This document shows, in pieces, positions 8,675 through 17,249 of a stretch of 64,000 nt of DNA. The notes under the pieces were generated by a model. That model was not told where the DNA came from and ran no database searches. It saw only the letters and a program-made list of their open reading frames with translations. The position numbers and the translations under genes are program-made. This stretch comes from Nocardia amamiensis (GTDB taxonomy: Bacteria > Actinomycetota > Actinomycetes > Mycobacteriales > Mycobacteriaceae). Position 1 is the stretch's first letter; each line of letters starts with the position of its first letter. The stretch covers positions 62,001 to 126,000 of the forward strand of contig NZ_JADLQX010000001.1 of assembly GCF_015477605.1 (NCBI RefSeq), read 5' to 3'.

Positions 8675-10090
8675 TCAGCCGACGCGCAGGATTCCGGTGA
8701 TCGTGCCCTGGAGGAGCCGCCCGTCGTGGGTGATCAGCGGCGCGGTCTGGAGCGGATCGTGCGTGATGGTGCCCGGGAGCGGGTACGAGGAGGTGACCGC
8801 ACCGGTATCCGGATCCACGACAGTGAAGACATACCCGTCGAGAGGTGTGGGGTAGTCGGGACCGACGCGCGCGATGGTGTACAGCCCGCCGTCGGCGGTG
8901 GACAGTCGCGGTACCGCCGCACTGCGAATCCTGTTATCCCACACGGTCTGACACCCGTTGTCGCGCACGTCGATCCGCGTCATGCCGCCGGTGAACGGCG
9001 CGCTCGGCGGCACTGCCGGACCCGCGCCCTCCGGCAGTGCCGGATACGGGTAACCGTAGGTACTGGCGACGAACACGGAACGACCGATCCCGACCGGCGA
9101 ATTCTCACTGCCCGCATCGTGTTCGGCGAGTACCGGAACCGTGCACACCAATTGCCCGGTACCCGAACGGAATACCAGCGCGTTCACCTGCCCGTCGGCG
9201 TTATCGACGATGGTCAGGTAATCCGCGCCGGTGTCCGGACCGAAGTAGGTGGGTGTCGATCCGGTGCCCCAGCTCAGCTGTCCCGGCTTTCGCGCCGAGC
9301 CACGGTCGTAGGCCGCTCGCCATATGATCTCCGGATCGCCGAACGCATCGGCGCCCAGTTCATAGAGCGCGTGCGTCGTCGCCACGGCGATCAGCCCGCT
9401 CGGTGCCGCCGAAATGCTGTTCGTCACTTGCTCGCCGGCGGGCAGCGTCAATGCCGCGACCCGCCCGGTCTGGGTGACGAACCCGACCACGCCCTGGCCG
9501 GTCGCGAACCACACATTGCCCGACCAGTCCGGGACCAAGCCGGTCACGTTGTCCCCGAATGGGACCACCGACCCGAGGTCGGCGGATTCCTCGCTGACCA
9601 GCCGCCAAGCCCCCGCCACGTCACGCTCGTGCCGCACCCGGAGCATTCGATGCGCGCCATCCACGACCACCAGCCGGTTGTCGTTGTCCAAATAGGCGTA
9701 CACCCCACCGAGCAGGCTGCCTTTGGTCAATGGCAGCGCGGCGAGCGGGGCCGGCAAAGGACCAAGTGCCGAAGGGTCGAGCAGATACACCGTCGGCGTC
9801 TGTCCCGCGATCGCGGTACACAGCGCGACCACAAGAAGGTCCGATCCTTCCAGCAAAGTCGGGCACGCTGCGGCCAGCGGAAAGGCCGTGACAGCCGCGA
9901 CCCTGCCGCCCGGCCCGGCAAGCGGGGTGGCGTCCGAGGAACCCGCGTCGCCGTGCATGGTCGCGGTACCGGTCGGCCCGAGGAAAGGATTGCGCGGCGC
10001 GAGCGGTCCCCAGTGCCCGGCCGCCGACGCCGGTTCGCTCGGCAGCATCGCCAGGGCACAGATCGCGAGGATGGTCAACGGGCGGCGCAT
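8675..10090 (-). CDS. Secreted beta-propeller-like protein
   Basis: 471 residues from the ATG at 10090, which is preceded on its strand by AGAAGGACC. A signal peptide is obvious: MRRPLTI, a hydrophobic core, then PASAAG near residue 24. The mature protein is rich in short beta-strand-like repeats with small side chains and W/D turns (for example WSGNVWFATGQG, VFRSGTGQLV, TADGGLYTIARVG, TPLDGYVFTVVDPDTG), which suggests a PQQ- or NHL-like propeller, but I see no exact family signature. Cysteines are few and could form one or two disulfides. No enzymatic motif is visible. It is divergent from the methyltransferase gene. Function unknown. Confidence 0.75.
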   Translation of the reverse strand: MRRPLTILAICALAMLPSEPASAAGHWGPLAPRNPFLGPTGTATMHGDAGSSDATPLAGPGGRVAAVTAFPLAAACPTLLEGSDLLVVALCTAIAGQTPTVYLLDPSALGPLPAPLAALPLTKGSLLGGVYAYLDNDNRLVVVDGAHRMLRVRHERDVAGAWRLVSEESADLGSVVPFGDNVTGLVPDWSGNVWFATGQGVVGFVTQTGRVAALTLPAGEQVTNSISAAPSGLIAVATTHALYELGADAFGDPEIIWRAAYDRGSARKPGQLSWGTGSTPTYFGPDTGADYLTIVDNADGQVNALVFRSGTGQLVCTVPVLAEHDAGSENSPVGIGRSVFVASTYGYPYPALPEGAGPAVPPSAPFTGGMTRIDVRDNGCQTVWDNRIRSAAVPRLSTADGGLYTIARVGPDYPTPLDGYVFTVVDPDTGAVTSSYPLPGTITHDPLQTAPLITHDGRLLQGTITGILRVG

Positions 10091-10184
10091 GCGGTGGTCC
10101 TTCTCAGGCATCGCGGCATCCGAATGGACACCCCGGGGAGCAGTATTCAGGCTTCGGCCGCTCGGATCGGTGCGGTCGGGTCGA

Positions 10185-10190
10185 TACGAT
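10185..10190 (+). promoter_or_regulatory. -10 element of leaderless methyltransferase mRNA
   Basis: TACGAT matches the actinomycete TANNNT -10 consensus and ends six bases before the ATG at 10197, which predicts a transcript starting at or next to the A of the start codon. No ribosome-binding site is present, consistent with leaderless translation. Confidence 0.5.
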
Positions 10191-10196
10191 GGCGCC

Positions 10197-10835
10197 ATGA
10201 GTAGTGTGCGGGAACGCCTGCTGTCCACCCTCGCGAGCCAGCTTGGCAACCCGCACGGCGTGCTCGGCAAGGGCGTCGCTCTTCTGCTCAATCGCGGCAA
10301 CAAGACCGCCATAGCCAGTGCGGTCGACGCCGCCGCCGTCCCGTCCGGTGGGAACGTCGCGGATATCGGATTCGGTGGCGGAGCAGGGCTTCCGCTGCTG
10401 CTCGAGCGGGTCGGCGCCGATGGCGTGGTGCACGGCGTCGAGATCTCCGCCGACATGCTGGCGCGCGCCCGCTCCGGTCACACTCGCGACATCGGCTCCG
10501 GCCGGCTGCGCCTCGCCGAGGGCTCGCTCACCGCACTGCCACTCACCGACGACAGCCTCGACGCCGCGATCACGGTCAACACCGTCTACTTCGTCCCGGA
10601 TCTGGCCGCAGCCTGCACCGAGCTCGCGCGGGTGGTCCGACCGGGCGGTCGCCTGGTGATCGGCATCGGCGACCCGGACGCGATGGCGAAGCTGCCGTTC
10701 ACGTCCTATGGCTTCACCTTGCGCCCCGTGCCGGACGTGATCGCCACACTGGAGCACGCGGGCTGCACCGTCGAACATCAGCGGCTGTCGACCCGGCCGA
10801 TTCCGCACCATCTTTTGGTCGCGACACCCCGATAA
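10197..10835 (+). CDS. Class I SAM-dependent methyltransferase
   Basis: 212 residues. The SAM-binding motif I is VADIGFGGGAGL (about 54-65), the acidic end of strand 2 is VHGVEIS, motif II is about DAAITVNTVYFVPD and motif III is VVRPGGRLVIGIG, the layout of small Methyltransf_11-type enzymes. The N-terminal helix region (LGNPHGVLGKGVALLLNRGN) is typical of a subgroup annotated only as class I methyltransferase. Substrate unknown. Promoter geometry suggests a leaderless mRNA. Its stop codon (10833-10835) abuts the stop of the convergent SDR gene with no base between them. Confidence 0.85.
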   Translation: MSSVRERLLSTLASQLGNPHGVLGKGVALLLNRGNKTAIASAVDAAAVPSGGNVADIGFGGGAGLPLLLERVGADGVVHGVEISADMLARARSGHTRDIGSGRLRLAEGSLTALPLTDDSLDAAITVNTVYFVPDLAAACTELARVVRPGGRLVIGIGDPDAMAKLPFTSYGFTLRPVPDVIATLEHAGCTVEHQRLSTRPIPHHLLVATPR

Positions 10836-11603
10836 CTACATCAGCGCGCCGCCGTCGACGCGGATCTCGGTCCCCGTCATGTAGCGCCCGTCGTCCGAGG
10901 CCACCATGGCGACCACGCCGGCGATGTCCTCCGGACTGCCGAGGGCTCCCCCGTTGAGCCATCCGGTCATCCGGGAGAAGAGCTGCGGATCGAACCCCTC
11001 GGGCTGATCCAGGATGGACTTCGTCGTGATACCGCTGGTGATACCGGCCGGAACGATATTCACCGCCCGCAGCCCCTGCTTGGCGTACTCCAGGGCGATG
11101 GCGTGGGTGAAGGAGTTCACGCCGCCCTTGGACGCCGCGTAGGACGCGAGGTAGGGAGCCGCGCTGAAGGCCGCGGTAGAGGAGATGTTGACCACCACGC
11201 CGTGTCCGGTGTCCAGCAGCGCGGGCAACGCGGCCTGGGTCATCAGGAAGGTGCCGGTGAGATTCACCGTGATGACCTGGTTCCACACCTCGAGCGGCAT
11301 CTCGTGGGTGCGGGCGGGCCGCAGGATGCCCGCGGCGTTGACCAGCACGTCCAGGCCGCCGAGGAAGTCGAGCGCCTGTTCGGTGGCCCCGCGCACGGAC
11401 TCGGGGTCGGCGGTGTTCACTTCGACCGTTCGCAAGCGCGCGGCGCCGTCACCCGCCTTCTCCGCGGTGGCCGCGAGGCCGGTCGCGTCGATGTCGGCGG
11501 CGACCAGCTGGGCCCCCTCGTCGAGCAGCCGCAGGGCGATGCCCTGACCGATGCCGGATCCGGCTCCCGTCACCATCACGCGGCGACCGTCAAATCTGCG
11601 CAT
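10836..11603 (-). CDS. Short-chain dehydrogenase/reductase
   Basis: 255 residues, full length for a classical SDR. The cofactor motif is TGAGSGIG (about 12-19), the acidic residue at the end of strand 2 is AADID (favouring NAD), NAAG is present, and the catalytic set is N (VNLTG), Ser (NISSTAAF), Tyr and Lys (YAASKGG). The tail VDGGALM is standard. Substrate cannot be read from the sequence, but the promoter carries a near-match to the KstR operator, hinting at steroid or related lipid catabolism; that is inference. The ATG at 11603 coincides with the predicted transcription start. Confidence 0.88.
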   Translation of the reverse strand: MRRFDGRRVMVTGAGSGIGQGIALRLLDEGAQLVAADIDATGLAATAEKAGDGAARLRTVEVNTADPESVRGATEQALDFLGGLDVLVNAAGILRPARTHEMPLEVWNQVITVNLTGTFLMTQAALPALLDTGHGVVVNISSTAAFSAAPYLASYAASKGGVNSFTHAIALEYAKQGLRAVNIVPAGITSGITTKSILDQPEGFDPQLFSRMTGWLNGGALGSPEDIAGVVAMVASDDGRYMTGTEIRVDGGALM

Positions 11604-11608
11604 GCCAA

Positions 11609-11638
11609 AAATTAGAACACGTTCTTGTTGATCGTCAA
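11609..11638 (-). promoter_or_regulatory. SDR promoter with embedded KstR-like operator
   Basis: On the minus strand a -35 TTGACG (11638-11633) and a -10 TAATTT (11614-11609) are 18 bp apart, and the -10 ends five bases before the ATG. Between and overlapping them is TAGAACACGTTCTT (plus strand, 11613-11626), which fits the KstR consensus TNNAACNNGTTNNA except at the last base. A repressor bound there would block RNA polymerase. The -35 overlaps the stop codon of the upstream gene. Confidence 0.55.
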
Positions 11639-12636
11639 GATGCTTCGGCCACCCTTGCGCGACCATCGGCCGAGCGCTGCCCGCTGGCGATGCACAGGAT
11701 CATGGCCGCCGTCGCCGCGCCGTAAGCCCGACTGGCCGCCGTCGGGCGGGCGGTGGGGTAGTTCGAGCGATGCGTGACGATGACGCCGTTGGGCAGGGTG
11801 ACGGTAGTGTCCGGCACCGTGGCGACACAGTTGCCGCCCGCCTTGGCCACGAGATCCACGATCACCGTGCCGGGAGCGAGCAGCTCCAAGGACGCTTGCT
11901 CCAGCAGGCGGGGCGCGCGGGATCCGCGGTGCGCGGCGGTACCGATGATGAGGTCGGGCGGTGTCGTGGCGAGGAGATCGAGCAGCGCCGCGTTGTCGTC
12001 CTGGTTCGGCACGAAGCGCCCGGCCCCCGCGCCGAGAGCGGCGATCTCCTGTTCGAGTCGATTGCCGACCGCGCCCGGCTTCTCGTCGTCGAAGGTGCGC
12101 GCGGCGGCGATCGCGGCAAGTCCGGCCGCCCCGCAACCCAGGACGAGTGCGCGCACCGGACGCGACCGCACCTGCGGAGAAAGCAGCTGCCTGCCTTCGG
12201 CGTAGCCCACCGCGCCCGCGATCCGGCTCATGGTGGTCAGCGCATCGATCTCGGTCGTCGTGTCGTCGCGCGGCACCGAGTCGAACGCGACCGATTCGAC
12301 GCCGAGCCCACGCAACCGGTCGATCACGTCGCGGCGGTAGTGCGGATCCTGGAAACCGACCATGGTCGTCCCGGCCCGCAACGGCATCGATGCCAGCTCG
12401 AAGGCCGGCGGTTTCACCCAGGCCACGATGTCCGAGCGCTCGAATACGGCCGTGCGATCCCCGACGACGAGCGCTCCGGACGCGCGGTATGCGGAGTCGG
12501 CGAAACCGGCGCCGCGTCCCGCACCCTCCTCCACGACGACCTGGAGTCCCGCCGTCGACAGTTCGCGCACGTTCCCCGGAGTCAGGGCGACGCGAGATTC
12601 CCGGGGAGCCGTCTCACGAAGGACACCCACGATCAC
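11635..12636 (-). CDS. Stand-alone PntA/alanine-dehydrogenase-like protein
   Basis: 333 residues. The N-terminal domain opens with GVLRETAPRESRVALTP, the hallmark of the alanine dehydrogenase/transhydrogenase alpha family. The Rossmann domain has VLGCGAAGLAA (about 167-177), and the C-terminal half (VIVDLVAKAGGN, then NGVIVTHRSNYPTARPT) is closest to domain I of PntA rather than alanine dehydrogenase. No PntB or PntA membrane domain is encoded nearby. The region after Rossmann strand 2, normally carrying an acidic ribose-binding residue, reads AVGNRLEQ, so cofactor use may differ. The GTG at 12636 overlaps the aminotransferase stop by four bases. Probably an amino-acid dehydrogenase paired with that aminotransferase; substrate unknown. 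Confidence 0.75.
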   Translation of the reverse strand: MIVGVLRETAPRESRVALTPGNVRELSTAGLQVVVEEGAGRGAGFADSAYRASGALVVGDRTAVFERSDIVAWVKPPAFELASMPLRAGTTMVGFQDPHYRRDVIDRLRGLGVESVAFDSVPRDDTTTEIDALTTMSRIAGAVGYAEGRQLLSPQVRSRPVRALVLGCGAAGLAAIAAARTFDDEKPGAVGNRLEQEIAALGAGAGRFVPNQDDNAALLDLLATTPPDLIIGTAAHRGSRAPRLLEQASLELLAPGTVIVDLVAKAGGNCVATVPDTTVTLPNGVIVTHRSNYPTARPTAASRAYGAATAAMILCIASGQRSADGRARVAEAS

Positions 12637-14072
12637 CGTGGGGTCCTCGCGTCCGCCAGGAGGGCAGTAAGACCGCGAGCGGCGAGCGCATCGCGATAGG
12701 TCTGTCCATCGGCGATGTCGCGGAGTAATCGCTCGAGGCGGTCGAAAAGTTCATCGATCAACGCGGGTGACTCTTGCCGTGGCGCCTTACGCGGCGCAAG
12801 GACATTCAGGCGCACACCGGGACGCAGCGACCCGGTTCGGTCCAGCGCCACGCTGTCGACGCCCGCGACCGCGAGCAGCATGTCCTCCACCTGCGCACTG
12901 GTATGCATACCAGCCGCGTCGAGCAGGGTCCGATCGAATACCAGCGAAAGGAACATGCCTTCCTGACTGCCCAATGGTCGCAGCACGTCGGCGCCGAGCC
13001 GAGCGTTGATCGCGGTGACGCGCCGAGCGGCCTTTTCGATTTGCGAACGCATGAGCGCGTGGTTGCGTTCGAAGTAGTCCTCGGAGGTGTGCTCGAGGAT
13101 CGCGCGGACCAGATGGGTGGTCTCGCGCTGGAAGGAGATGGTGAGCCGTTCCCTGATCCGCTCCAGCCACGCGCTGTCGCCGGTGCACGCCGCGCCCAGC
13201 TTGCACGGACCGAAGGCGTTGTAGCCCTTGGAGTTTCCCGTGATGGTCAAGACGGCGTCGTACAGGCGCCGAATGCCCTGGTCGGTCTCGACGTGCAACG
13301 CCGCGATCGGGATGTGCGAGGCCACCAGCCGGTCGAAGGCCATATCGCAGATGACCGGAACATCGCAGTCGAGCAGAACCCGTCCGATCTGCACCAGTTC
13401 GGCCGCCGTGTAGTCGGCGACCACGGGGTTGCCCGGCAGGGTGAGCAGCACGCCGCACAGTTCGCCGGTCGCGCGCAGTTCGTCGAGGCAGCGGGCGAGC
13501 CGCAGCGGGTCGATCTTGAAACCGTCGTCCGGGGAAACCGGGCAGGACGCGATCCGCAGCCCGAATTTCTCCACGTGGATGCTGGAACTCTTGTAGAAGC
13601 CCTCGGGACAGACGATGACGCCGCCGGGCTTGGCCAGCGTGGCGATCGCTTCCTCGAGCAGCATCGTGCTCGAGTACGGGCAGACGATCACTTCCTCCGC
13701 GCGTACCCGCACACCGGGGACGCCCTCCACCGGATGCGACAGGCGCGCGAAGAGCCTGCGCGCCGCCAACTCGCGCAGGCTCAGAGGTTGCCGCTTGTCA
13801 TACAACCGTCCGTCGAGATATTCCGTCGGGGGCGCGACATGCAGGAGCTCCCGCCACGCGCGATCCAGCGCGGCTATGGCCCGCGCATCCGGCGCACAGC
13901 CGGTTTCGCCGTGGTAGGCGTCGATAACCCCCGAGTACCGGCGGCCGCCGGTCCCGAGGAACCAGGCTTCTGACGACAACTGCCCGCGTACTTCCCGTTT
14001 CCTGGCCTCGGAGCGGTTGGTCAGGATCGCGAGATCGGCGAGCGGATCGGTGAGCACCGGGCTCCGCGTCAC
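12633..14072 (-). CDS. Fold-type I PLP-dependent aminotransferase
   Basis: 479 residues from a GTG at 14072 that overlaps the regulator stop (GTGA). The class I/II aminotransferase core is visible: Asn in LPGNP (about 215), Asp243 in ICDMAFD to bind the pyridine nitrogen, the Schiff-base Lys282 in GNSKGYNAFG, and an Arg in PGVRLNV near the C-terminus for the substrate carboxylate. An N-terminal extension of about 50 residues is longer than usual. It is translationally coupled to the XRE regulator before it and the PntA-like dehydrogenase after it, which suggests one pathway handling an amino acid. Substrate unknown. Confidence 0.82.
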   Translation of the reverse strand: MTRSPVLTDPLADLAILTNRSEARKREVRGQLSSEAWFLGTGGRRYSGVIDAYHGETGCAPDARAIAALDRAWRELLHVAPPTEYLDGRLYDKRQPLSLRELAARRLFARLSHPVEGVPGVRVRAEEVIVCPYSSTMLLEEAIATLAKPGGVIVCPEGFYKSSSIHVEKFGLRIASCPVSPDDGFKIDPLRLARCLDELRATGELCGVLLTLPGNPVVADYTAAELVQIGRVLLDCDVPVICDMAFDRLVASHIPIAALHVETDQGIRRLYDAVLTITGNSKGYNAFGPCKLGAACTGDSAWLERIRERLTISFQRETTHLVRAILEHTSEDYFERNHALMRSQIEKAARRVTAINARLGADVLRPLGSQEGMFLSLVFDRTLLDAAGMHTSAQVEDMLLAVAGVDSVALDRTGSLRPGVRLNVLAPRKAPRQESPALIDELFDRLERLLRDIADGQTYRDALAARGLTALLADARTPR

Positions 14073-15121
14073 GGCACCTCGCCTTCTACCGAAGATTCTC
14101 CTGGTGCGGGCATCGCGTTCCACTTCTCCTGTAGCGCGGCGCGGAACAGGCTGCGGCAATTGCCCTCGGTCAGACGCTCGAAGTCCGCCAGTGGCGGCTC
14201 CGCGACGATCTGGTCGACCACGATGGCCGACCCGGCGCGCCTGAGATCGTAGAGTTTCTCGAAACGCCGAACGGCGAACGCGACGTCGTGTTTGAGCACG
14301 GAAAAGCGCGTCGCGACCCGCGCCTGGCGCGAATAGTCGTATTCGCCCACCGCCACATAGCGGTCGTCGACCACGAGCATGCTTTGCGCATTGCGCGCGT
14401 ACTCACGTTTGACCAGCACGCTTTCCACCCCGGCCCGGGCCTGTTTCCACAGTTTGTCCTCGTAGGGCCAGACGTCGGAAATGGTGTCCAGCACGTACAT
14501 CCGGCGCACGTCGATCTTCGGCGGATGGGTCGTGTCGGCCAGCCGCAGGATCGCGGCATGGTAGTCGTCACCGACGTCGCCGCCGATGGTGCCAAGATCC
14601 GCGGTGTGGATCGCGCGCACCGAGGCGGTGGCCTGCTCCAGGATCGTCAGCCAGTCGCTGACGGTGTTCCACTCCCAGACCGTGGCGCTGCGGGAAGGGA
14701 TCTGCGCGAGGATCTCCTCGGCGCGTTCCAGCTGCCGGTCGGCGATCAAGCGCAGCGGCTCGATCTCCTCCCGCGCGCCGGAGGCGTCGATCAGACTCTG
14801 TGCGATACCCAATGCGCGCTCGACCAACTCGGGGTCTTTGCCGAGCAGAACGTTGAACCGCATGCGCAGGTCGTAGTACGCGCTGCTGGTGGGATCGGTG
14901 GCGGGAGCGGCGCTGCCGTCCATCGGCAATTCCGCCCCAAGGGCGAGGCTCAAACGTTCGCGCAGCGCGAGCGGCGGAATCCGGGTGCCGTTCTCGATCT
15001 GCTGGACGAGACTGCGCGAGCAACCCGCTCTCGTCGCGAGCGCCGCCTGGGTGTATCCGCGTTCCAGGCGAAGCCTGCGGACCAGGTTGCCGACTTGCTC
15101 GCCCGAGCCCGAGTCAGCCAT
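14069..15121 (-). CDS. XRE-family regulator with large effector domain
   Basis: 350 residues. An XRE/Cro helix-turn-helix occupies residues 12-66 (YTQAALATRAGCSRSLVQQIENG). The remaining 280 residues are unlike simple phage repressors: a helical linker (about 90-140) leads to an alpha/beta domain containing ADLGTIGGDVGDDYH, IDVRRMYVLDT and SMLVVDDRYVAVGEYDY, which I cannot assign but which looks like a ligand-sensing module. The ATG at 15121 has GGGAGG upstream on its strand and a possible -10 (TATGCA, 15150-15145). It heads a three-gene operon with the aminotransferase and the PntA-like dehydrogenase, so it probably controls that operon. Confidence 0.75.
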   Translation of the reverse strand: MADSGSGEQVGNLVRRLRLERGYTQAALATRAGCSRSLVQQIENGTRIPPLALRERLSLALGAELPMDGSAAPATDPTSSAYYDLRMRFNVLLGKDPELVERALGIAQSLIDASGAREEIEPLRLIADRQLERAEEILAQIPSRSATVWEWNTVSDWLTILEQATASVRAIHTADLGTIGGDVGDDYHAAILRLADTTHPPKIDVRRMYVLDTISDVWPYEDKLWKQARAGVESVLVKREYARNAQSMLVVDDRYVAVGEYDYSRQARVATRFSVLKHDVAFAVRRFEKLYDLRRAGSAIVVDQIVAEPPLADFERLTEGNCRSLFRAALQEKWNAMPAPGESSVEGEVP

Positions 15122-15431
15122 CCCGTGCCTCCCATTCCGAGTCTTGCATACCCCTGCTCACAGAGTGTCACGGAGCGACATTCTAATCACGATGTGTCAA
15201 CAGGGCATCGGATGAATCGCGAGCAGCGCCGTATCGTTGCCGACGAAATCCTCACCCGCCCTGCGACATTCCACAGTCGGGGGATGCAGCGCTGCTGCGG
15301 CGGCATAAAAGTACGCTTTCCGGTACTCCATTCGTTCACGAGAAGCGATGCGCAGTACGAAAACTGCCACAATTTGAGCACGCTAGCGGCAATTCCAAGC
15401 TTGTCAGCTTATTCAATATCATCACGCTGCG
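15122..15431. promoter_or_regulatory. Upstream region of the XRE operon
   Basis: No gene is seen. A short inverted repeat, TGTC-N7-GACA (15166-15180), lies just upstream of the predicted -10 of the XRE gene, and a related TGTGTCAACAG follows at about 15192. These could be sites for the regulator. The rest is lower in GC than average. Confidence 0.3.
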
Positions 15432-15761
15432 TTAAAGCTTAGTTGACATCCTCACGTGGCGTTCCTTAGCCTTATCCTCGAATCCACCGCAAATCGACGT
15501 CGGCACAACGGTTATCGCCTGCCGGGTCCCGGTGGCCGGATAACTCGAGGAGGTGCCCGACACGGATACCTCGATATGGCGCGGTCCAGGCAGCGCAGAC
15601 AACAGCTGTGGCATCACCCAGCCGGCCGGCCTTCTCGGCAACGCGCCGATCTTCTGAAACCACTCGGACACATAGCAATCAGGCACGGACGGATCCACCG
15701 CGTTCGGGCCGTGACCGAGCCCGGTCACCGCGTCCTCAGCCCAACCGCGGTTCCGCGACAT
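15432..15761 (-). CDS. Possible small hypothetical protein
   Basis: An open frame of 109 codons from the ATG at 15761 to a TAA at 15434-15432. Third codon positions are mostly G or C over the first 80 codons, which supports coding, but no ribosome-binding site and no known motif are seen. A frame on the opposite strand (15456-15779) has poorer codon use. The product would be a small soluble protein with SEWFQKIGALPRRPAGWV and a serine/threonine-rich tail. I do not recognise it. Confidence 0.35.
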   Translation of the reverse strand: MSRNRGWAEDAVTGLGHGPNAVDPSVPDCYVSEWFQKIGALPRRPAGWVMPQLLSALPGPRHIEVSVSGTSSSYPATGTRQAITVVPTSICGGFEDKAKERHVRMSTKL

Positions 15762-15788
15762 CTCGAGCACAATGAATGAGAGCGGAGC

Positions 15789-16121
15789 ATGGCACTCGAT
15801 ATCACCGATTCGATCATCACCAGCGACATCACCCCGGAAAACGCACGGCTGCTGTCCATTTCCACCGGCGAGGCATGGGAGCTCAGCTGGTTGCCCACCG
15901 TCACCCTGACCCGCGAACAAGCCGTGAACGGGATGGTGCTCGACGAGCTGCTCAGCGACCCCGGCACTGCCGCCAACGACCTCGCGCTCGAAGTGGCCAC
16001 CATCCGCGCCGCCGAGCTCGGCATCAGCCTGCGCGACGTGCTGCTCCGGCTGTACCTCCGAATCGCGCAACGCGATCAGGACAGCGCCCGCCACCCGCAC
16101 ACGCCCATACCGGCGACCTGA
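15789..16121 (+). CDS. Conserved-looking small hypothetical protein
   Basis: 110 residues. The central part (ISTGEAWELSWLPTVTLTREQAVNGMVLDE) resembles small proteins of unknown function that recur in mycobacteria and rhodococci; that recollection is not a database result. There is no signal peptide or membrane helix, the C-terminal third is helical and charged, and the tail is proline-rich. GAGAGCGGAGC just before the ATG is a plausible ribosome-binding site. No function can be assigned. Confidence 0.6.
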   Translation: MALDITDSIITSDITPENARLLSISTGEAWELSWLPTVTLTREQAVNGMVLDELLSDPGTAANDLALEVATIRAAELGISLRDVLLRLYLRIAQRDQDSARHPHTPIPAT

Positions 16122-16375
16122 CGGCCGGAACCAGCCCGCGCACCCGGATCGCGGCATCTGTCGATCACCACACCGAGAACGTCTCGAATCCGGGAACACG
16201 GTGACCGCTGCCGGCTGGGCCCGCGAACGACCTGCTACTTGCGTACGGCATGCACGGGGCGAACGATTAATTGTGCGTCGGCCGCGGTCGCGGGCCGTGC
16301 GGCGTCCTGCCCTCGGTGGACCACGACGCGCCGGCCCCGCGACACCGCGGAGATCGCTCCGCACGAGGAGGATCG

Positions 16376-16984
16376 ATGTTCATCCAAGTCATTCAAGGCA
16401 AAGCCGCAGACCCGGCCCGACTGCGTCAGCGCATGGATCGGTGGACCGAGGAACTGCAACCCGGAGCCACCGGCTACCTCGGCATGACCAGCGGACTGTG
16501 CGACGACGGAACGTTCGTCGCGCTGGTTCGATTCGAATCCGAGGAGGCGGCGCGCCGCAACAGTGAGCGGGCCGAACAAGGCGCCTGGTGGGCCGAGACC
16601 CAGAAATGTTTCGACGGACCGGTCACCTTCCTGGACTGCTCCAACGTGACCCAGTGGATGGGTGGCGGCTCCGATCGAGCCGGATTCGTGCAGGTCATGG
16701 AGGGCCACACCCGCGACGCGGGCCGACTGCGCGAACTACTGGAGCAGACCGGCGACCGGGTGCACGAATTGCGCCCGGAAATCATCGGCGGCACCCTCGG
16801 GACATGCGGCACCGACGGGTTCGTCGAGGCAGTGTATTTCACCTCCGAAGCCGAAGCCCGCGAACACGAGAAGATGCAGATTCCCGACGACCTGAGGTCG
16901 CTGTTCGAAGAGGAACGCAGCCTCATGGGTGACGTGACCTACTTGGATCTGCACGAGCCGAAGTTGGTGTCGGCGCAGAGGTAG
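16376..16984 (+). CDS. Tandem dimeric alpha/beta-barrel domain protein
   Basis: 202 residues built from two similar halves: residues 1-95 (MFIQVIQGKAADPARLRQRMDRW, later FVALVRFESEEAARRN) and 100-200 (GFVQVMEGHTRDAGRLRELLEQ, later VEAVYFTSEAEAREHEKM). Each half has the beta-alpha-beta-beta-alpha-beta pattern of the dimeric ferredoxin-like ABM/stress-response fold, so the protein is probably a self-contained pseudo-dimer. Relatives include heme-degrading and monooxygenase-like proteins, but no cofactor residues can be named here. AGGAGG lies five bases before the ATG. Confidence 0.7.
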   Translation: MFIQVIQGKAADPARLRQRMDRWTEELQPGATGYLGMTSGLCDDGTFVALVRFESEEAARRNSERAEQGAWWAETQKCFDGPVTFLDCSNVTQWMGGGSDRAGFVQVMEGHTRDAGRLRELLEQTGDRVHELRPEIIGGTLGTCGTDGFVEAVYFTSEAEAREHEKMQIPDDLRSLFEEERSLMGDVTYLDLHEPKLVSAQR

Positions 16985-17249
16985 CACTGCGTCCGCCACA
17001 CGGCAGGACCGAGCCGGAAGCTCGGCGACGCGGTGAGCCCGCGGGCGATCTCGGTCGGCGCGCGGGTCGGCAGCGCGCCGACCGAGCACAACCAGCCCCG
17101 ACCAGCCGATTCCCGCCCTGTCGCCCAGGACGGCATCGTGTTGACCGCGGTCGTGATCCGACCCAGGTGCCGCTGGCATCTGGGCCGCCTGGACCGGACG
17201 CCATCAGAGCCCTGATGTCCGGCGCCGAGGCAGGCAGGGTGACCCGAGA

